Shown here: one piece after another, positions 1 to 8,986 of the stretch
How the letters are laid out: each line of letters starts with the position of its first letter
How positions within the stretch are numbered: position 1 is the first letter of the stretch
Assembly (NCBI RefSeq): GCF_003966975.1
Contig: NZ_AP018437.1
Coordinates: 2,170,001-2,234,000 of the forward strand
DNA length: 64,000 nt
Direction of reading: 5' to 3'
From: Pelolinea submarina
GTDB taxonomy: Bacteria; Chloroflexota; Anaerolineae; Anaerolineales; Anaerolineaceae
Notes under the pieces: model-generated
Told to the model about the DNA's origin: nothing
The model's database searches: none
The model's input: the letters and a program-made list of their open reading frames with translations, nothing else
Program-made: the position numbers and the translations under genes

Positions 1-253
1 TCGTCACATTATAGGATGCAACGTTGCGGGCCAGTACGACTCCGTTGCGGTCCATGATAATTCCACGTTCGGTTTGGATATTGATCTCATTGGTACGGTT
101 GTCTTCAGATTGTTCCAGGTAATAATTCCCGTTGATTATCTGGACAGTAAACAACTTCAATGTATAAAAACCAAATACAATTGCGATTAATATATAAATG
201 AAGCGAATACGCCACTTATCAATTACAGGCTTATTTCCCTTTGCATTATTCAT
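1..253 (-). CDS. mrdA: Penicillin-binding protein 2, N-terminal part (cut by window edge)
   Basis: The first 84 codons of a minus-strand gene run off the left edge. The translation starts MNNAKGNKPVIDKWRIRF, then a single membrane segment (about residues 17-33), then a QIINGNYYLEQSEDNRTNEI stretch and TERGIIMDRNGVVLARN. The last two are the typical start of class B penicillin-binding proteins, the linker just after the membrane anchor with the RG.I.DRNG motif. PBP2 is the transpeptidase of the elongasome and works with MreC, MreD and RodA in lateral wall synthesis. The ATG lies inside the end of mreD with an 8-base overlap, so translation is probably coupled. The catalytic domain is outside the window, so PBP2 is assigned from the N-terminus and the operon position. 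Confidence 0.88.
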   Translation of the reverse strand, partial: MNNAKGNKPVIDKWRIRFIYILIAIVFGFYTLKLFTVQIINGNYYLEQSEDNRTNEINIQTERGIIMDRNGVVLARNVASYNVT

Positions 254-749
254 AATCTTCTCCAGGAAGTACCCATTGCCGCAAATCGGAAACAACCACG
301 TACATTGGGAAAACGAAAAACAAATTTAGTAGCAAGCTGGGTAGTGTTATATTTCGCAAACTGGTTATTAATCCTGCGTTTACGCCATTTACTTGAAGGT
401 AAAAAATGCTCAGGATATGTTGAAATATTGTTCCGATGAATACAACAATTATCAACATTAATATTGGTGATTGCCATATTCGCCCAAATAATATTTTTGC
501 TAAAAGTGCAACAAAAATATAGGAAGCAATAGGGATATAAAATGGCATGGCAGTGATCAAAGCAGTAAACAAACCGCCGACCAACGCCCACACGAATGCA
601 TTATATCCTTTCTCCTTGACACCCCAACAAGCAACGCCAATTAACACCAAATCAGCACACCCATTAATTAAAGTGATGCGGCTAATGGCTGTTGATTGCA
701 GCACGGATAACAACAGCATAAAAGGGATTGAAACAAAATTAGCAAGCAT
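246..749 (-). CDS. mreD: Rod shape-determining protein MreD
   Basis: 167 residues, almost wholly hydrophobic, with about five membrane helices, as usual for MreD (about 160-180 residues). MreD is an inner-membrane part of the elongasome that links MreC and the PBP2/RodA pair. Sequence identity in this family is low. The assignment rests on size, topology and position: it follows mreC directly (its ATG overlaps the mreC stop in a TAATG junction) and overlaps the start of the PBP2 gene by 8 bases. The N-terminal LLSVLQSTAI resembles the family pattern in which a Gln follows the first helix. No sign of damage. Confidence 0.87.
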   Translation of the reverse strand: MLANFVSIPFMLLLSVLQSTAISRITLINGCADLVLIGVACWGVKEKGYNAFVWALVGGLFTALITAMPFYIPIASYIFVALLAKILFGRIWQSPILMLIIVVFIGTIFQHILSIFYLQVNGVNAGLITSLRNITLPSLLLNLFFVFPMYVVVSDLRQWVLPGEDYE

Positions 750-1594
750 TATCGCTCTGTCTCGTTTGTTAAGGGGGAAATATTGGTAGTCTGGAAGTTG
801 GTAATAACCAATACTGCCCGTAGGGTATCGAAATCGACAACTGGCTGTATATAAGCAGTTTGGAATAATTCATTCTCAGTTTTCTGGATATCTACAACTT
901 GTCCTACTAAAATGTCTGAGGGATAATTGCCGCCCAGACCGGAAGTCAGAAGAATATCACCGGTATTCAAAGAAACATTTTGATTGAGCATTTCCAAAGT
1001 GATATCACCGCTAATGGAGCCTTCAATCAGCGCGTCAGCATCCTGCGTTTGCAGCGTAACATTAACAGTAGATTGCGCATCTGAAATCAATTGCACGCGA
1101 GCCGCACTGGCAGTCACAGCTTCCACCCTCCCCACCAAACCCTGCTGGGTCACTACGGGCATTCCATAACGGATGCCGTCGTCCGAGCCGTGGTCAATAA
1201 TAATGTATTGCAGAAACGGGCTGGGGTCGCGGCCGATGACCGCTGCCGCGATATATTCATCAGCGGGACGGGACCGAGCGTAGTCGAGCAGTGAGTAAAG
1301 GATATCCGCTTCTTGCAGTTGCTCTTGAAGTTGGATGATTTGGCTCTGTAAATTGGCCACTTCATCCTCCAATTCCGAGTTGCGTTGAATCAGTTCAGTT
1401 ACATCGCGTGGAAGCGTAAAGAAATCGTAAACCGCCATGAAACGTTCAGATAACCAGCGTTGGGCAGCCACGAATGGATCCATTACAACCCCCAAGACCG
1501 GCCTTAAATATCCACTTAATGCCAGAAAAAGTATCCCGATTATCAAGAATACAACCACTGCGTTGCGCAGCGTGTTGGATGATACTGGTTTCAT
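749..1594 (-). CDS. mreC: Rod shape-determining protein MreC
   Basis: 281 residues, normal for MreC. One N-terminal membrane anchor (about residues 11-32), then a coiled coil (about 65-100, LIQRNSELEDEVANLQSQII), then the periplasmic beta domain with the family pattern VIGRDPSPFLQYIIIDHGSDDGI and GLVGRVEAVT..ARVQLISD. MreC forms periplasmic filaments that bind and activate PBP2. It sits 27 bases downstream of mreB and overlaps mreD by one base. The start has no clear Shine-Dalgarno, which fits translation coupled to mreB. Confidence 0.95.
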   Translation of the reverse strand: MKPVSSNTLRNAVVVFLIIGILFLALSGYLRPVLGVVMDPFVAAQRWLSERFMAVYDFFTLPRDVTELIQRNSELEDEVANLQSQIIQLQEQLQEADILYSLLDYARSRPADEYIAAAVIGRDPSPFLQYIIIDHGSDDGIRYGMPVVTQQGLVGRVEAVTASAARVQLISDAQSTVNVTLQTQDADALIEGSISGDITLEMLNQNVSLNTGDILLTSGLGGNYPSDILVGQVVDIQKTENELFQTAYIQPVVDFDTLRAVLVITNFQTTNISPLTNETER

Positions 1595-1621
1595 ACTTAT
1601 TTTAGTTTGTTAAGCTTATGC

Positions 1622-2692
1622 TCAACCAGATCTTTGTTTGCTTGAGCGGTCTACATCCACTAATAAATGCTGGAAACGATTCAGGTCTTCTAAGACAATA
1701 CCCGCCCCGCGTGCCACGCAGGTCATCGGGTCTTCAGCCAGCCAAACATGCATTTTTAACTCGTTCGCTAATCGCTGTACCAGGTTCTGGAGTTGTGAAC
1801 TTCCGCCTGCCATGCAAATGCCGGTATCCAGTAAGTCAGCTCCAATTTCAGGCGGTGCCTCATCCAAAGCATCTTTAATGGTGTCAATGATTACTTGCAG
1901 GGATGGCTGCAACGATTCTCGAATTTCGATAGATGAGATTTCCAATGCTTCCGGTAAACCCGTCACCAGGTTCCGGCCGCGGATGGTCATGGTTTTTTCG
2001 GTTTCCAGGGGATATGCCGATCCAATCTGGATTTTAATATCCTCTGCCATGCGTTCGCCGATGAACAGATTATATTTGTTGCGGATATAGTTGATGATAT
2101 CCTGGTCCATTTCATCGCCGGCGACTCGCAGTGAACGTGAAACTACCATGCCGCCCAGCGAGCTGATCGCGACTTCAGTAGTACCACCGCCGATGTCCAC
2201 GATCATGGTGCCGCGTACGTCTGCCATGGGCAAACCCGCTCCCAGGCTGGCAGCCAGGGGTTCTTCGATCAGATAGACTTCACGCGCACCCGCTGCCATG
2301 GCCGCGTCGAAAACAGCGCGTTTTTCTACTTCGGTTGCTCCGGAGGGAATACCTATCACCACACGCGGTCTCGGCATGGGAACAATGGATTGTTGGTGAA
2401 CACGTCCAATGAAATATCCCAGCATAGCCTGGGTAATTTCGAATTCTGAAATGACACCATCCCGCAGCGGTCGTAGAGCGACTATGTTATTGGGAGTACG
2501 GCCGATCATTTCTTTTGCCTGCGCGCCAATCGCCAAAGGTCGGCGTGTTCGCTTATCAATCGCAACCCATGATGGTTCCTGGATCATGATGCCCTTTCCC
2601 CTTACATAGATGAGGGTATTAGCGGTACCTAAGTCGATACCCAAATCAAGTGAAAACAGCCCCATCAACCAATTTACAGGATTAGTAACCAA
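1622..2692 (-). CDS. mreB: Cell shape actin homologue MreB
   Basis: 356 residues with all actin-fold nucleotide motifs: phosphate 1 DLGIDLGTANTLIYVRGKGI (about 16-35), phosphate 2 IVDIGGGTTEVAI (about 164-176) and the adenosine motif GICMAGGSSQLQNL near residue 295. MreB polymerises under the membrane and places the elongation machinery. The start is a TTG (2690-2692) with an AGGAG eight bases upstream. The later ATG at residue 10 has no such site, so I prefer TTG. The first nine residues plus GLF could form a membrane-touching N-terminus. First gene of mreB-mreC-mreD-mrdA, divergent from the tRNA-Gly gene. Confidence 0.96.
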   Translation of the reverse strand: MVTNPVNWLMGLFSLDLGIDLGTANTLIYVRGKGIMIQEPSWVAIDKRTRRPLAIGAQAKEMIGRTPNNIVALRPLRDGVISEFEITQAMLGYFIGRVHQQSIVPMPRPRVVIGIPSGATEVEKRAVFDAAMAAGAREVYLIEEPLAASLGAGLPMADVRGTMIVDIGGGTTEVAISSLGGMVVSRSLRVAGDEMDQDIINYIRNKYNLFIGERMAEDIKIQIGSAYPLETEKTMTIRGRNLVTGLPEALEISSIEIRESLQPSLQVIIDTIKDALDEAPPEIGADLLDTGICMAGGSSQLQNLVQRLANELKMHVWLAEDPMTCVARGAGIVLEDLNRFQHLLVDVDRSSKQRSG

Positions 2693-2814
2693 TTAACGCT
2701 CTCCTATTTGCTTAAAAGCGAATTTATCATTTTTATCTTAAAAATCGGGCAGTATTATAACATTATAACGAAAATTCTATTTTTTTAGGTTTTTTCCTTG
2801 TTTTTGTTATAAAC

Positions 2815-2843
2815 TTGACAGGCCTATCTGCACTCGCTATAAT
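2815..2843 (+). promoter_or_regulatory. Sigma-70 type promoter of tRNA-Gly
   Basis: TTGACA at 2815-2820 and TATAAT at 2838-2843, both perfect consensus, with a 17-base spacer. The -10 ends 12 bases before the mature tRNA 5' end. This gives a reference for the housekeeping promoter of this genome. Confidence 0.93.
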
Positions 2844-2855
2844 TTCATTCTATGT

Positions 2856-2927
2856 GCGGGTGTAGCCAAGTGGTAAGGCAGTAGCTTCCCAAGCTACCAT
2901 TCGTGGGTTCGAATCCCATCACCCGCT
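2856..2927 (+). tRNA. tRNA-Gly (anticodon CCC)
   Basis: Full cloverleaf by eye: acceptor GCGGGTG (2856-2862) pairs with CACCCGC (2920-2926), with discriminator T at 2927. The D arm is GCCAAGTGGTAAGGC. The anticodon stem GTAGC/GCTAC carries loop TTCCCAA (anticodon CCC, reads GGG). The T arm is GTGGG-TTCGAAT-CCCAT. CCA is not encoded. A perfect promoter lies just upstream. Confidence 0.96.
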
Positions 2928-2933
2928 CTCTTT

Positions 2934-3722
2934 TTATCCTACCCACCTATTTAATATATCACCCAAGTTATCCGCTATCAAATCAGGCTTGAATGGTGAA
3001 TTCTCCAAATCTTCTCTTTTAGTTTCTCCGGAAAGCACCAGGATGGTTTTGATGCCGGCCATGCCCATCGCAATATCCGTGTATAAGCGGTCGCCAATCA
3101 TAGCAATCTGTTTTTTCGAATAACCGGTTTTTTCCACCACCGCGTCCACAATGTGCACGTTGGGTTTGCCGATGATCACGTCGGCTTCTCGTCCTGTAGA
3201 TGCCTCGATCAGCGCCATGAAAGAGCCAATGTCCGGAATAAATCCATTCTGCACCGGGCAGTTAAAATCCGGATGTGTGGCAATGTATGGTTTGCCCGCC
3301 CGCACCAGGTCGCAGAAAATCGTCAACTTTTCGTAAGTCAGCGTGGTGTCGAAGCCCAGTACGGCATAATCAGGATCTTCTGCGGTCAGCTCGAACCCGC
3401 TGCGTTTGAATTCATCTTCCAACGCCTGCGTTCCCACCAGATACACTTTCGCGCCTGGCTGTCGCTTGTTCAGGTAGATTGTTGTCGCAGCGCCTGAGGT
3501 GAATATTTTTTCAACCGGCACATCGAATCCAAGCTTATGGATTTTCTCGGCGTACAGACCGGCGTGTTTTGAAGAATTGTTGGTTAGGAATAAATAGTCA
3601 ATACCATTTTGGCTCAGGTAATCCATAAAATCCAGAGCCCCAGGTAGAAGTTCATTTCCCAGAAAAAAAGTGCCATCCATATCTAATAAAAAGCATCGTA
3701 TGTCATTCAAGAAAGTCGTCAT
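2934..3722 (-). CDS. HAD-superfamily IIA phosphatase (NagD/p-nitrophenylphosphatase type)
   Basis: 262 residues, normal for HAD class IIA. Motif I is LLDMDGTFFLG (about residues 12-22, nucleophile Asp and acid/base Asp two apart). Motif II is LTNNSSKHAG (about 45-54). The C2 cap holds the substrate-facing DYAVLGFDTTLTYEKL. Motif III/IV is IGKPN and MIGDRLYTDIAMG (about 210-222). It should hydrolyse small phosphate esters such as nucleotides or sugar phosphates; the exact substrate cannot be told. It ends a few bases after the tRNA gene and converges with it. The ATG lacks a strong Shine-Dalgarno. Confidence 0.9.
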   Translation of the reverse strand: MTTFLNDIRCFLLDMDGTFFLGNELLPGALDFMDYLSQNGIDYLFLTNNSSKHAGLYAEKIHKLGFDVPVEKIFTSGAATTIYLNKRQPGAKVYLVGTQALEDEFKRSGFELTAEDPDYAVLGFDTTLTYEKLTIFCDLVRAGKPYIATHPDFNCPVQNGFIPDIGSFMALIEASTGREADVIIGKPNVHIVDAVVEKTGYSKKQIAMIGDRLYTDIAMGMAGIKTILVLSGETKREDLENSPFKPDLIADNLGDILNRWVG

Positions 3723-3858
3723 TGTTTTACCTGCCTATAAATATGATATCTGAACTTTACGCTGCCAATTCTAAACCATTTCACGAAATATCCTTTTTTT
3801 TCATTTTGTCCCTTTATAATGGGGCTATACAATGTCTTTCATACTACAAGGATGAAAT

Positions 3859-5949
3859 TTGAAAAGGTTATTTCTTGATTTCTTAGCTGATCAGATGTCA
3901 CATCCATATTATCCATTCGTCTCAGCTTTGATTGGATTTTGTGTCGGACTTTTGATTTATATCTATCACTTTCAACTACCTCTTTTCAGTAAGAGCCAGA
4001 TTGTCCTTTGTCTGGTTATTGCCTTGTTCGTAGCCATTCTCGTTGATATCTTCCTCACCAAAATCACCTGCCCAATTTATCATTCCATATCGCAATGGAA
4101 GCAAGTCGTTATTTTGATCGCCACCATATTGGCAAGTATCGTTCTTAGCTTAACTTTTGTGTATGCCGTCCCGCATATCTATCCACTTTATCCTGAACAT
4201 ACGCTGACCGTGAACTTAAACATGGAAGACTTGCCCGCAGACAGCGATGGCCTTTACTTCAGCCATCTTCAGTTGGCCTATCGGGATGTCAGCTTTAACG
4301 AACTGGTTATCAGCGGTGACCATGAAGTAAATGAAGATTCAATCTATTTTCCTCCGGCACAAGCCGCTGGCTTTTCCTGGCGTGGGATTACCGGTGAAGA
4401 AGCCGTTATCTTTTTCCAATCCACATCCGAGCCGCATTCCGTTGAGATTACTTGGGATGGTCACAGCCAACAAGTTGATCTGGGCTCAAATGCAGATGTT
4501 TCCGAATTTGACCAGGAGTTTTCAGTCCTTCCATATGAACATCGCATCGTTAACCTGGCGGCCTTCCCCATCATTTTTCTAACCATTTTTATCTTATCGA
4601 CTGGAATCTTCAGCCGGCATCCTTATGCTTATATCCTTTTGCTGGTGTGGTTATTTGTCTTCGTTGTATTCTGGCCCGGCATCATTGGTGATGTCAGTAT
4701 TCTGGCAGTGGATGAATTACAACAAGGTCATCCAACCGATTGGCACCCAATTGTCTTTACACTACTGGTTGCTTTTTGCATCAATAACCTTTCTTCTGCA
4801 TCTTCTGTTCTGATTATTCAAATCACCGGATTGGCATTATTGGTTGGCAATGCGTTCTCTTTCTTAAATAGTAAAGGTGTCTCGAATAAGGTATTAATTC
4901 CGCTTACCTGTATTTTTGCCCTTCTTCCAACCAATTTCATGTCCATAATTACATTGACCAACGACATCCCCTACAGCATCGTGCTAATGGGCCTGACCTA
5001 CCTGGCATTTAGAATTGTGTTATCCCAGGGGAAATGGATGGAGAGCAAATTCAATCTACTTCTTTTGACAACGGCCGCTTCATTGGCAATTCTCTTCCGG
5101 TACAACGGCATTCCGGCGGTTGGTTTCTTTTTTCTTTGTCTGTTTATAATTTACCCGAGATTATGGCGAAAATCATTACTCAGTCTTTCCCTGGTAATCG
5201 CAATCTGGCTTTTTATCAGCGGTCCTTTTTCCTCGCTGTTAAATGTGACCCATGATTCTCAGGGGCATTTGGACAACATTCTCCTGCACCATATCAGCGC
5301 GCATGTCGTCAACGGTACTCCGATGACCGATGATGAATCCGCTTACCTGGATACTTTGCTTCCATTAGAAGAATGGAAATATTCCTGCTGCTCCAACACA
5401 GCCATGTGGGCTAATGATGATTTCGACAGAGATGAGTTTCACGCCAATTCCACCCTTAATCGCCAATTGGAAATATCACTTTTTCAACGCAATCCCGGAT
5501 TGGAAATCTCGCATATGTTGTGTGCCAGCGATATCGTTTGGAACGTTTCCGGTGGTTGCGCGATCAAGCATCCATTTGTAGAAGAAATAAAAGGAAAATA
5601 CTATTGGACCCGCAGTTATATTCCCCAATATCTGGAAGACTCATTTTTACCAGGTTTAATCGATCCAATTTCCGCCTGGCTAATCAGCCTGGATGAGAAC
5701 GCTTTTACCTCCGCGCTCCTCTGGCACCCAGCCTGGTATCTATATCTTGGCATCCTTTGCACAGTTATTTTCTCTCGCAGGATCAAATCCTGGCGGGGAG
5801 TATTACTCCTTGCGCCTTCCCTGGGACAATCACTCTTTTTACTTTTATTCAACCGCGTCCAAAATTTCCGCTACCAATATTGCATTGTATTAGTGGGCTT
5901 TCTTTTGCTGGCAATTGCATTTTATAAACCAAAAATAGAAGGAGAATAG
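3859..5949 (+). CDS. Large multi-pass membrane protein, probably GT-C-fold (DUF6020-like)
   Basis: 696 residues. Four N-terminal membrane helices are followed by a soluble, presumably extracytoplasmic beta-rich segment (about residues 118-220), then about nine more helices and an outer segment (about 475-590) with a CCSNTAMW motif. After the fifth helix comes FWPGIIGDVSILAVDELQQG, with H-P-I-V a few residues later. An acidic loop there resembles the catalytic loop of GT-C glycosyltransferases that use polyprenyl-linked sugars, so a role in envelope glycan assembly is my inference. Start is TTG at 3859 with AAGGA seven bases upstream; the ATG at 3852 is out of frame. It abuts a 72-codon membrane gene. 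Confidence 0.6.
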   Translation: MKRLFLDFLADQMSHPYYPFVSALIGFCVGLLIYIYHFQLPLFSKSQIVLCLVIALFVAILVDIFLTKITCPIYHSISQWKQVVILIATILASIVLSLTFVYAVPHIYPLYPEHTLTVNLNMEDLPADSDGLYFSHLQLAYRDVSFNELVISGDHEVNEDSIYFPPAQAAGFSWRGITGEEAVIFFQSTSEPHSVEITWDGHSQQVDLGSNADVSEFDQEFSVLPYEHRIVNLAAFPIIFLTIFILSTGIFSRHPYAYILLLVWLFVFVVFWPGIIGDVSILAVDELQQGHPTDWHPIVFTLLVAFCINNLSSASSVLIIQITGLALLVGNAFSFLNSKGVSNKVLIPLTCIFALLPTNFMSIITLTNDIPYSIVLMGLTYLAFRIVLSQGKWMESKFNLLLLTTAASLAILFRYNGIPAVGFFFLCLFIIYPRLWRKSLLSLSLVIAIWLFISGPFSSLLNVTHDSQGHLDNILLHHISAHVVNGTPMTDDESAYLDTLLPLEEWKYSCCSNTAMWANDDFDRDEFHANSTLNRQLEISLFQRNPGLEISHMLCASDIVWNVSGGCAIKHPFVEEIKGKYYWTRSYIPQYLEDSFLPGLIDPISAWLISLDENAFTSALLWHPAWYLYLGILCTVIFSRRIKSWRGVLLLAPSLGQSLFLLLFNRVQNFRYQYCIVLVGFLLLAIAFYKPKIEGE

Positions 5950-6168
5950 GTGCCAGTCGATCCTAAAAAATATCACACCCAAACCAAGGTCCGCTTGGTT
6001 TTTTGGTTTATATTTTTGCTTATCACGGTAGGCCTGGGTATGATCTGGTTAATTTATGGGAAGAATGCCGCTTTCATGGGATTTCTTTGCCTTATTGGGA
6101 TGGCTGTTCCGGTCGGTTTGGTAGCATTGGTGATGCTTGGATTAGATAAGATTGTAAAAAAAGAGTAG
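5950..6168 (+). CDS. Small two-helix membrane protein
   Basis: 72 residues with a charged N-terminus (MPVDPKKYHTQTKVR), two membrane helices (about 17-36 and 41-64) and a basic tail (KIVKKE). It starts with GTG immediately after the TAG of the 696-residue membrane protein and has a GGAG inside the end of that gene, so the two are translationally coupled and probably work together. I do not recognise a family. Confidence 0.7.
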   Translation: MPVDPKKYHTQTKVRLVFWFIFLLITVGLGMIWLIYGKNAAFMGFLCLIGMAVPVGLVALVMLGLDKIVKKE

Positions 6169-6288
6169 GGATTTAGAATTTACTGTTTTAATTTCAGAAT
6201 TTTCAGACTAATTATTTCATTAATGATATAGTATTAAATGTAAATTGTATGAATTTAACATTGCGGCACGAGGGAATAATTTTTTCGC

Positions 6289-7902
6289 ATGAAAATTCCA
6301 AACTTGCTCACCATCGAGAATTTAAATTTCCGCTACCTAATTCGCGAAGAACCGGCTCTCAAAGATATTAATTTATGCTTTTCCTCTGGAGAAGTCTCTT
6401 TAATCGCTGGCGCCAGCGGATGCGGAAAAACAACATTGATTCGCTGTATCAACGGATTGATCCCGCATAGTTACCGGGGAGAAAAAACTGGTCAGATTAC
6501 AGCTTTCGGCAAAGATCTGTCCACCTTAAAATTAGCCGAAATCTCACAAATGATTGGTACTGTGCTGCAGGATCCGGAACGCCAAATCCTAGGTACCAAA
6601 GTAGTCAATGAAGTCGCCTTTGGCTTGGAGAACCTGAGTTTTAGCCGAAGTGAGATTCTGAATAGAGTAGATGAATCACTGGCACGCTTGAAAATCTCCG
6701 ATCTGCGCAATCGTGATACCTTTAGCTTATCAGGGGGTGAAAAACAGAAAGTCGCTTTAGCCGGTGTATTAGCAATGCGGCCAGGGATTTTGCTACTGGA
6801 CGAACCGCTGGCTTCTCTGGATCCAGCCAGTGCGGAGGAGACGCTTGCCATCTTGCGAATTCTCGCGGATGAAGGCATGGCTATCTTAATGGTAGAACAC
6901 CGTGTTGAAGACGTCCTGAAAATTCATCCTGAAAGGGTAATTTTTATGTCATCTGGTGAAGTCCGTTACCAGGGCACCGCTGGAGAATTGGATGAAACTA
7001 TTAATTACCGTGATGTAAAACTTCCCGCTCCGATGATCATCGATCGAGTAAAGAAACAAAAGGATGTGCATACCTTCCCTGTTTTCAAACTTCCGGAACA
7101 GAACAAACAATCTTTAGTCAGTTTCCGTAATGTGGAATATTTTTATGAAGAAGGTGTACCCATTCTGCATGGAATTTCCCTGGATATTCGCCATGGAGAT
7201 GTCATTGCAGTGCTTGGCCCCAACGGAGCCGGCAAAACAACGCTGGTGAAACACGCCATCGGCTTATTAAAACCCAAAGCCGGCCAGGTATTAATTGGCG
7301 AACGAGACACCAGCAAAATGAGTGTTGCAGAAATTGCCCAAACCTTAGGTTATGTCTTCCAAAGCCCCAGTCATATGTTATTTGCGCCAACGGTTGAGGA
7401 AGAATTGTCTTTTGGCCCTCAAAATTTAGGCCATAACAAAACCAGTATTACAAAGGAGGTGAAGGAAGCTATTGATATTGTGAATCTCTCGGGGATGGAA
7501 CAAATCCCACCATTATCTTTGTCCTTTGGCCAACAGAAGCGTGTCAGCATTGCTGCAGTACTTGCCATGCGCTCAAAAATCCTTGTGATGGATGAACCTT
7601 CGGCAGGTCAAGATTATCGCAACTATATTGATTTTATGGATGCCATCTTGCAGCTGCCAAATTTCGATGCCATACTCTTTATCACGCATGACATCGATTT
7701 AGCGGTAATTTACGCTAACCGTATTCTGATGGTCAACAACGGACAACTTGTCGCCGATGGTAAACCGCAGGATATCTTAAAAGATTATGATCATCTTCAC
7801 AAAAACAGGTTGGTCCCCACATCCCTATTGGATGTAAATTTGAAATATCTGGGGAAAACCGGCCGGTTTATGCGTGCGGAGCAAATTGCGCAGGTACTTT
7901 AA
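6289..7902 (+). CDS. ECF transporter ATPase, fused EcfA1-EcfA2
   Basis: 537 residues with two complete ABC ATPase domains in one chain. Domain 1 (about 5-235): Walker A GASGCGKTT, signature LSGGEKQKVALAG, Walker B ILLLDEPLASLD, switch His in VEHRVEDV. Domain 2 (about 275-510): Walker A GPNGAGKTT, signature LSFGQQKRVSIAAV, Walker B ILVMDEPSAGQD, ITHDID. This double ATPase drives an energy-coupling-factor vitamin or micronutrient importer. The S component and the T component follow in the same direction. In most ECF systems A1 and A2 are separate genes, as in the second ECF cluster at 51.9-55.3 kb here. The Shine-Dalgarno (GAGGG) is far from the ATG, so the start could be slightly off. Confidence 0.92.
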   Translation: MKIPNLLTIENLNFRYLIREEPALKDINLCFSSGEVSLIAGASGCGKTTLIRCINGLIPHSYRGEKTGQITAFGKDLSTLKLAEISQMIGTVLQDPERQILGTKVVNEVAFGLENLSFSRSEILNRVDESLARLKISDLRNRDTFSLSGGEKQKVALAGVLAMRPGILLLDEPLASLDPASAEETLAILRILADEGMAILMVEHRVEDVLKIHPERVIFMSSGEVRYQGTAGELDETINYRDVKLPAPMIIDRVKKQKDVHTFPVFKLPEQNKQSLVSFRNVEYFYEEGVPILHGISLDIRHGDVIAVLGPNGAGKTTLVKHAIGLLKPKAGQVLIGERDTSKMSVAEIAQTLGYVFQSPSHMLFAPTVEEELSFGPQNLGHNKTSITKEVKEAIDIVNLSGMEQIPPLSLSFGQQKRVSIAAVLAMRSKILVMDEPSAGQDYRNYIDFMDAILQLPNFDAILFITHDIDLAVIYANRILMVNNGQLVADGKPQDILKDYDHLHKNRLVPTSLLDVNLKYLGKTGRFMRAEQIAQVL

Positions 7903-7983
7903 TCAAGAGAGATCCAACAAAGGTTGGCAGCCTTAGGGTTAGTGAGCAATTCAATTTATTCAAAATAATATGGTGGAGGAAAA

Positions 7984-8916
7984 ATGAAAAACAAAACTTT
8001 ATCGATTTTTCTTGCTCTCGTTGCAGTCGTTGTTGTTTTTATAGCTATCTGGCAGATTGGCAAAATGTTCAATCCGGATCTTGACCTGGATGAGACTGCC
8101 CTGCTGCGCTTTGTCTTCGTCGGCGTGGGCTTGCTGATCGCATTCCTGGTTTACCTGGCAACCAGCAAACATAAGATGTGGGAAGTCGGCACGCGCGAAG
8201 TGGTCTATATGGCCATTGGCGCCGCGTTGTACGCCATCTTCTCTTACTTATTCAATGGTACCGTTTTTGTCGTACCGTCTGTCAGTCAGGTGTCTCTGCG
8301 TCCGGCTATTGCCATTCCCATGTTCTTCGGTTATGCCTTTGGCCCGGTCGTCGGCCTCTTCACTGGCGCAGTCGGCAACATGTTCGGCGATGCGTTGACT
8401 GGATTCGGTCTATCCCCTCAATGGAGTGTTGGTAATGGTTTGGTCGGTTTTATCGCCGGTCTTTCATGGCTGTTCAGTGATAAAAAGAAAGGCATCAATA
8501 CCGTTCTGATCGTCAGTGCTGTCTTAACTGCCATTGCGACTGTCTTCTATCTGATGAACTCCAACCAAAGCAATACCCTCTTCTACGATGTAGAAAACAA
8601 CATTTTCGGCGATGCTCAGATTTCCTTATTTGCCGGTATTTCAATAGTAATTGGTTTCGTTCTGGTGCTATTGGTCCGGTTCGTATTCGGAAAGAACATC
8701 GATGTCGCTGCCGCGGTTACCTGGTCTATGTTGGGCAACTTGCTCGGCATGGGTTTTGCGGCCATATCCGATATTTGGATCAATGGCTATTCTCCCGCGG
8801 TTGCCATCGTGGGCGAATTCATTCCCTCGGCCGGCCCCAACTTGATCTTCGCGGCCATTCTGGTACCGCTGCTGGTCAGCGCCTTCAGCGCAAGTCGCCG
8901 GCAGACTGGGCGCTAA
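7984..8916 (+). CDS. ECF transporter S component (substrate-binding membrane protein)
   Basis: 310 residues, longer than the usual 180-200. Two N-terminal helices (about 5-25 and 40-58) precede the S-component core, which begins at WEVGTREVVYMAIGAALYAIF. The core carries RPAIAIPMFFGYAFGPVVGLFTGAVGNMFGD, typical of ECF S proteins, and small-residue helices at the T-component interface. It follows the fused ATPase by 81 bases with its own GGAGG site, and the T component is next. Substrate unknown: no riboswitch or biosynthetic gene nearby points to a vitamin. The central, more polar loop (about residues 178-205) is also not usual. Confidence 0.82.
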   Translation: MKNKTLSIFLALVAVVVVFIAIWQIGKMFNPDLDLDETALLRFVFVGVGLLIAFLVYLATSKHKMWEVGTREVVYMAIGAALYAIFSYLFNGTVFVVPSVSQVSLRPAIAIPMFFGYAFGPVVGLFTGAVGNMFGDALTGFGLSPQWSVGNGLVGFIAGLSWLFSDKKKGINTVLIVSAVLTAIATVFYLMNSNQSNTLFYDVENNIFGDAQISLFAGISIVIGFVLVLLVRFVFGKNIDVAAAVTWSMLGNLLGMGFAAISDIWINGYSPAVAIVGEFIPSAGPNLIFAAILVPLLVSAFSASRRQTGR

Positions 8917-8928
8917 TCTTATTCAATC

Positions 8929-8960
8929 GGATTGGGCTGCTGCTATGCGCAGCCCAATCC
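8929..8960 (+). terminator. Intercistronic hairpin between S and T components
   Basis: Perfect 12-bp inverted repeat GGATTGGGCTGC / GCAGCCCAATCC with an 8-base loop, just after the S-component stop. No T-run follows, so it is more likely an mRNA-stabilising or processing hairpin that favours the S gene over the T gene than a full terminator. Confidence 0.6.
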
Positions 8961-8986
8961 ATAGATTTACTTAAGGATTCATTAAA

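Noticed and set aside
1638..2090. 150-codon plus-strand frame opposite mreB
   Set aside because: Shadow of mreB codon structure; Ser/Arg-rich and without homology signs.
3806..3831. TATAAT at 3815 as promoter of the 696-residue membrane protein
   Set aside because: No -35 at a workable distance; AT-rich DNA gives such matches by chance, so I do not list it.
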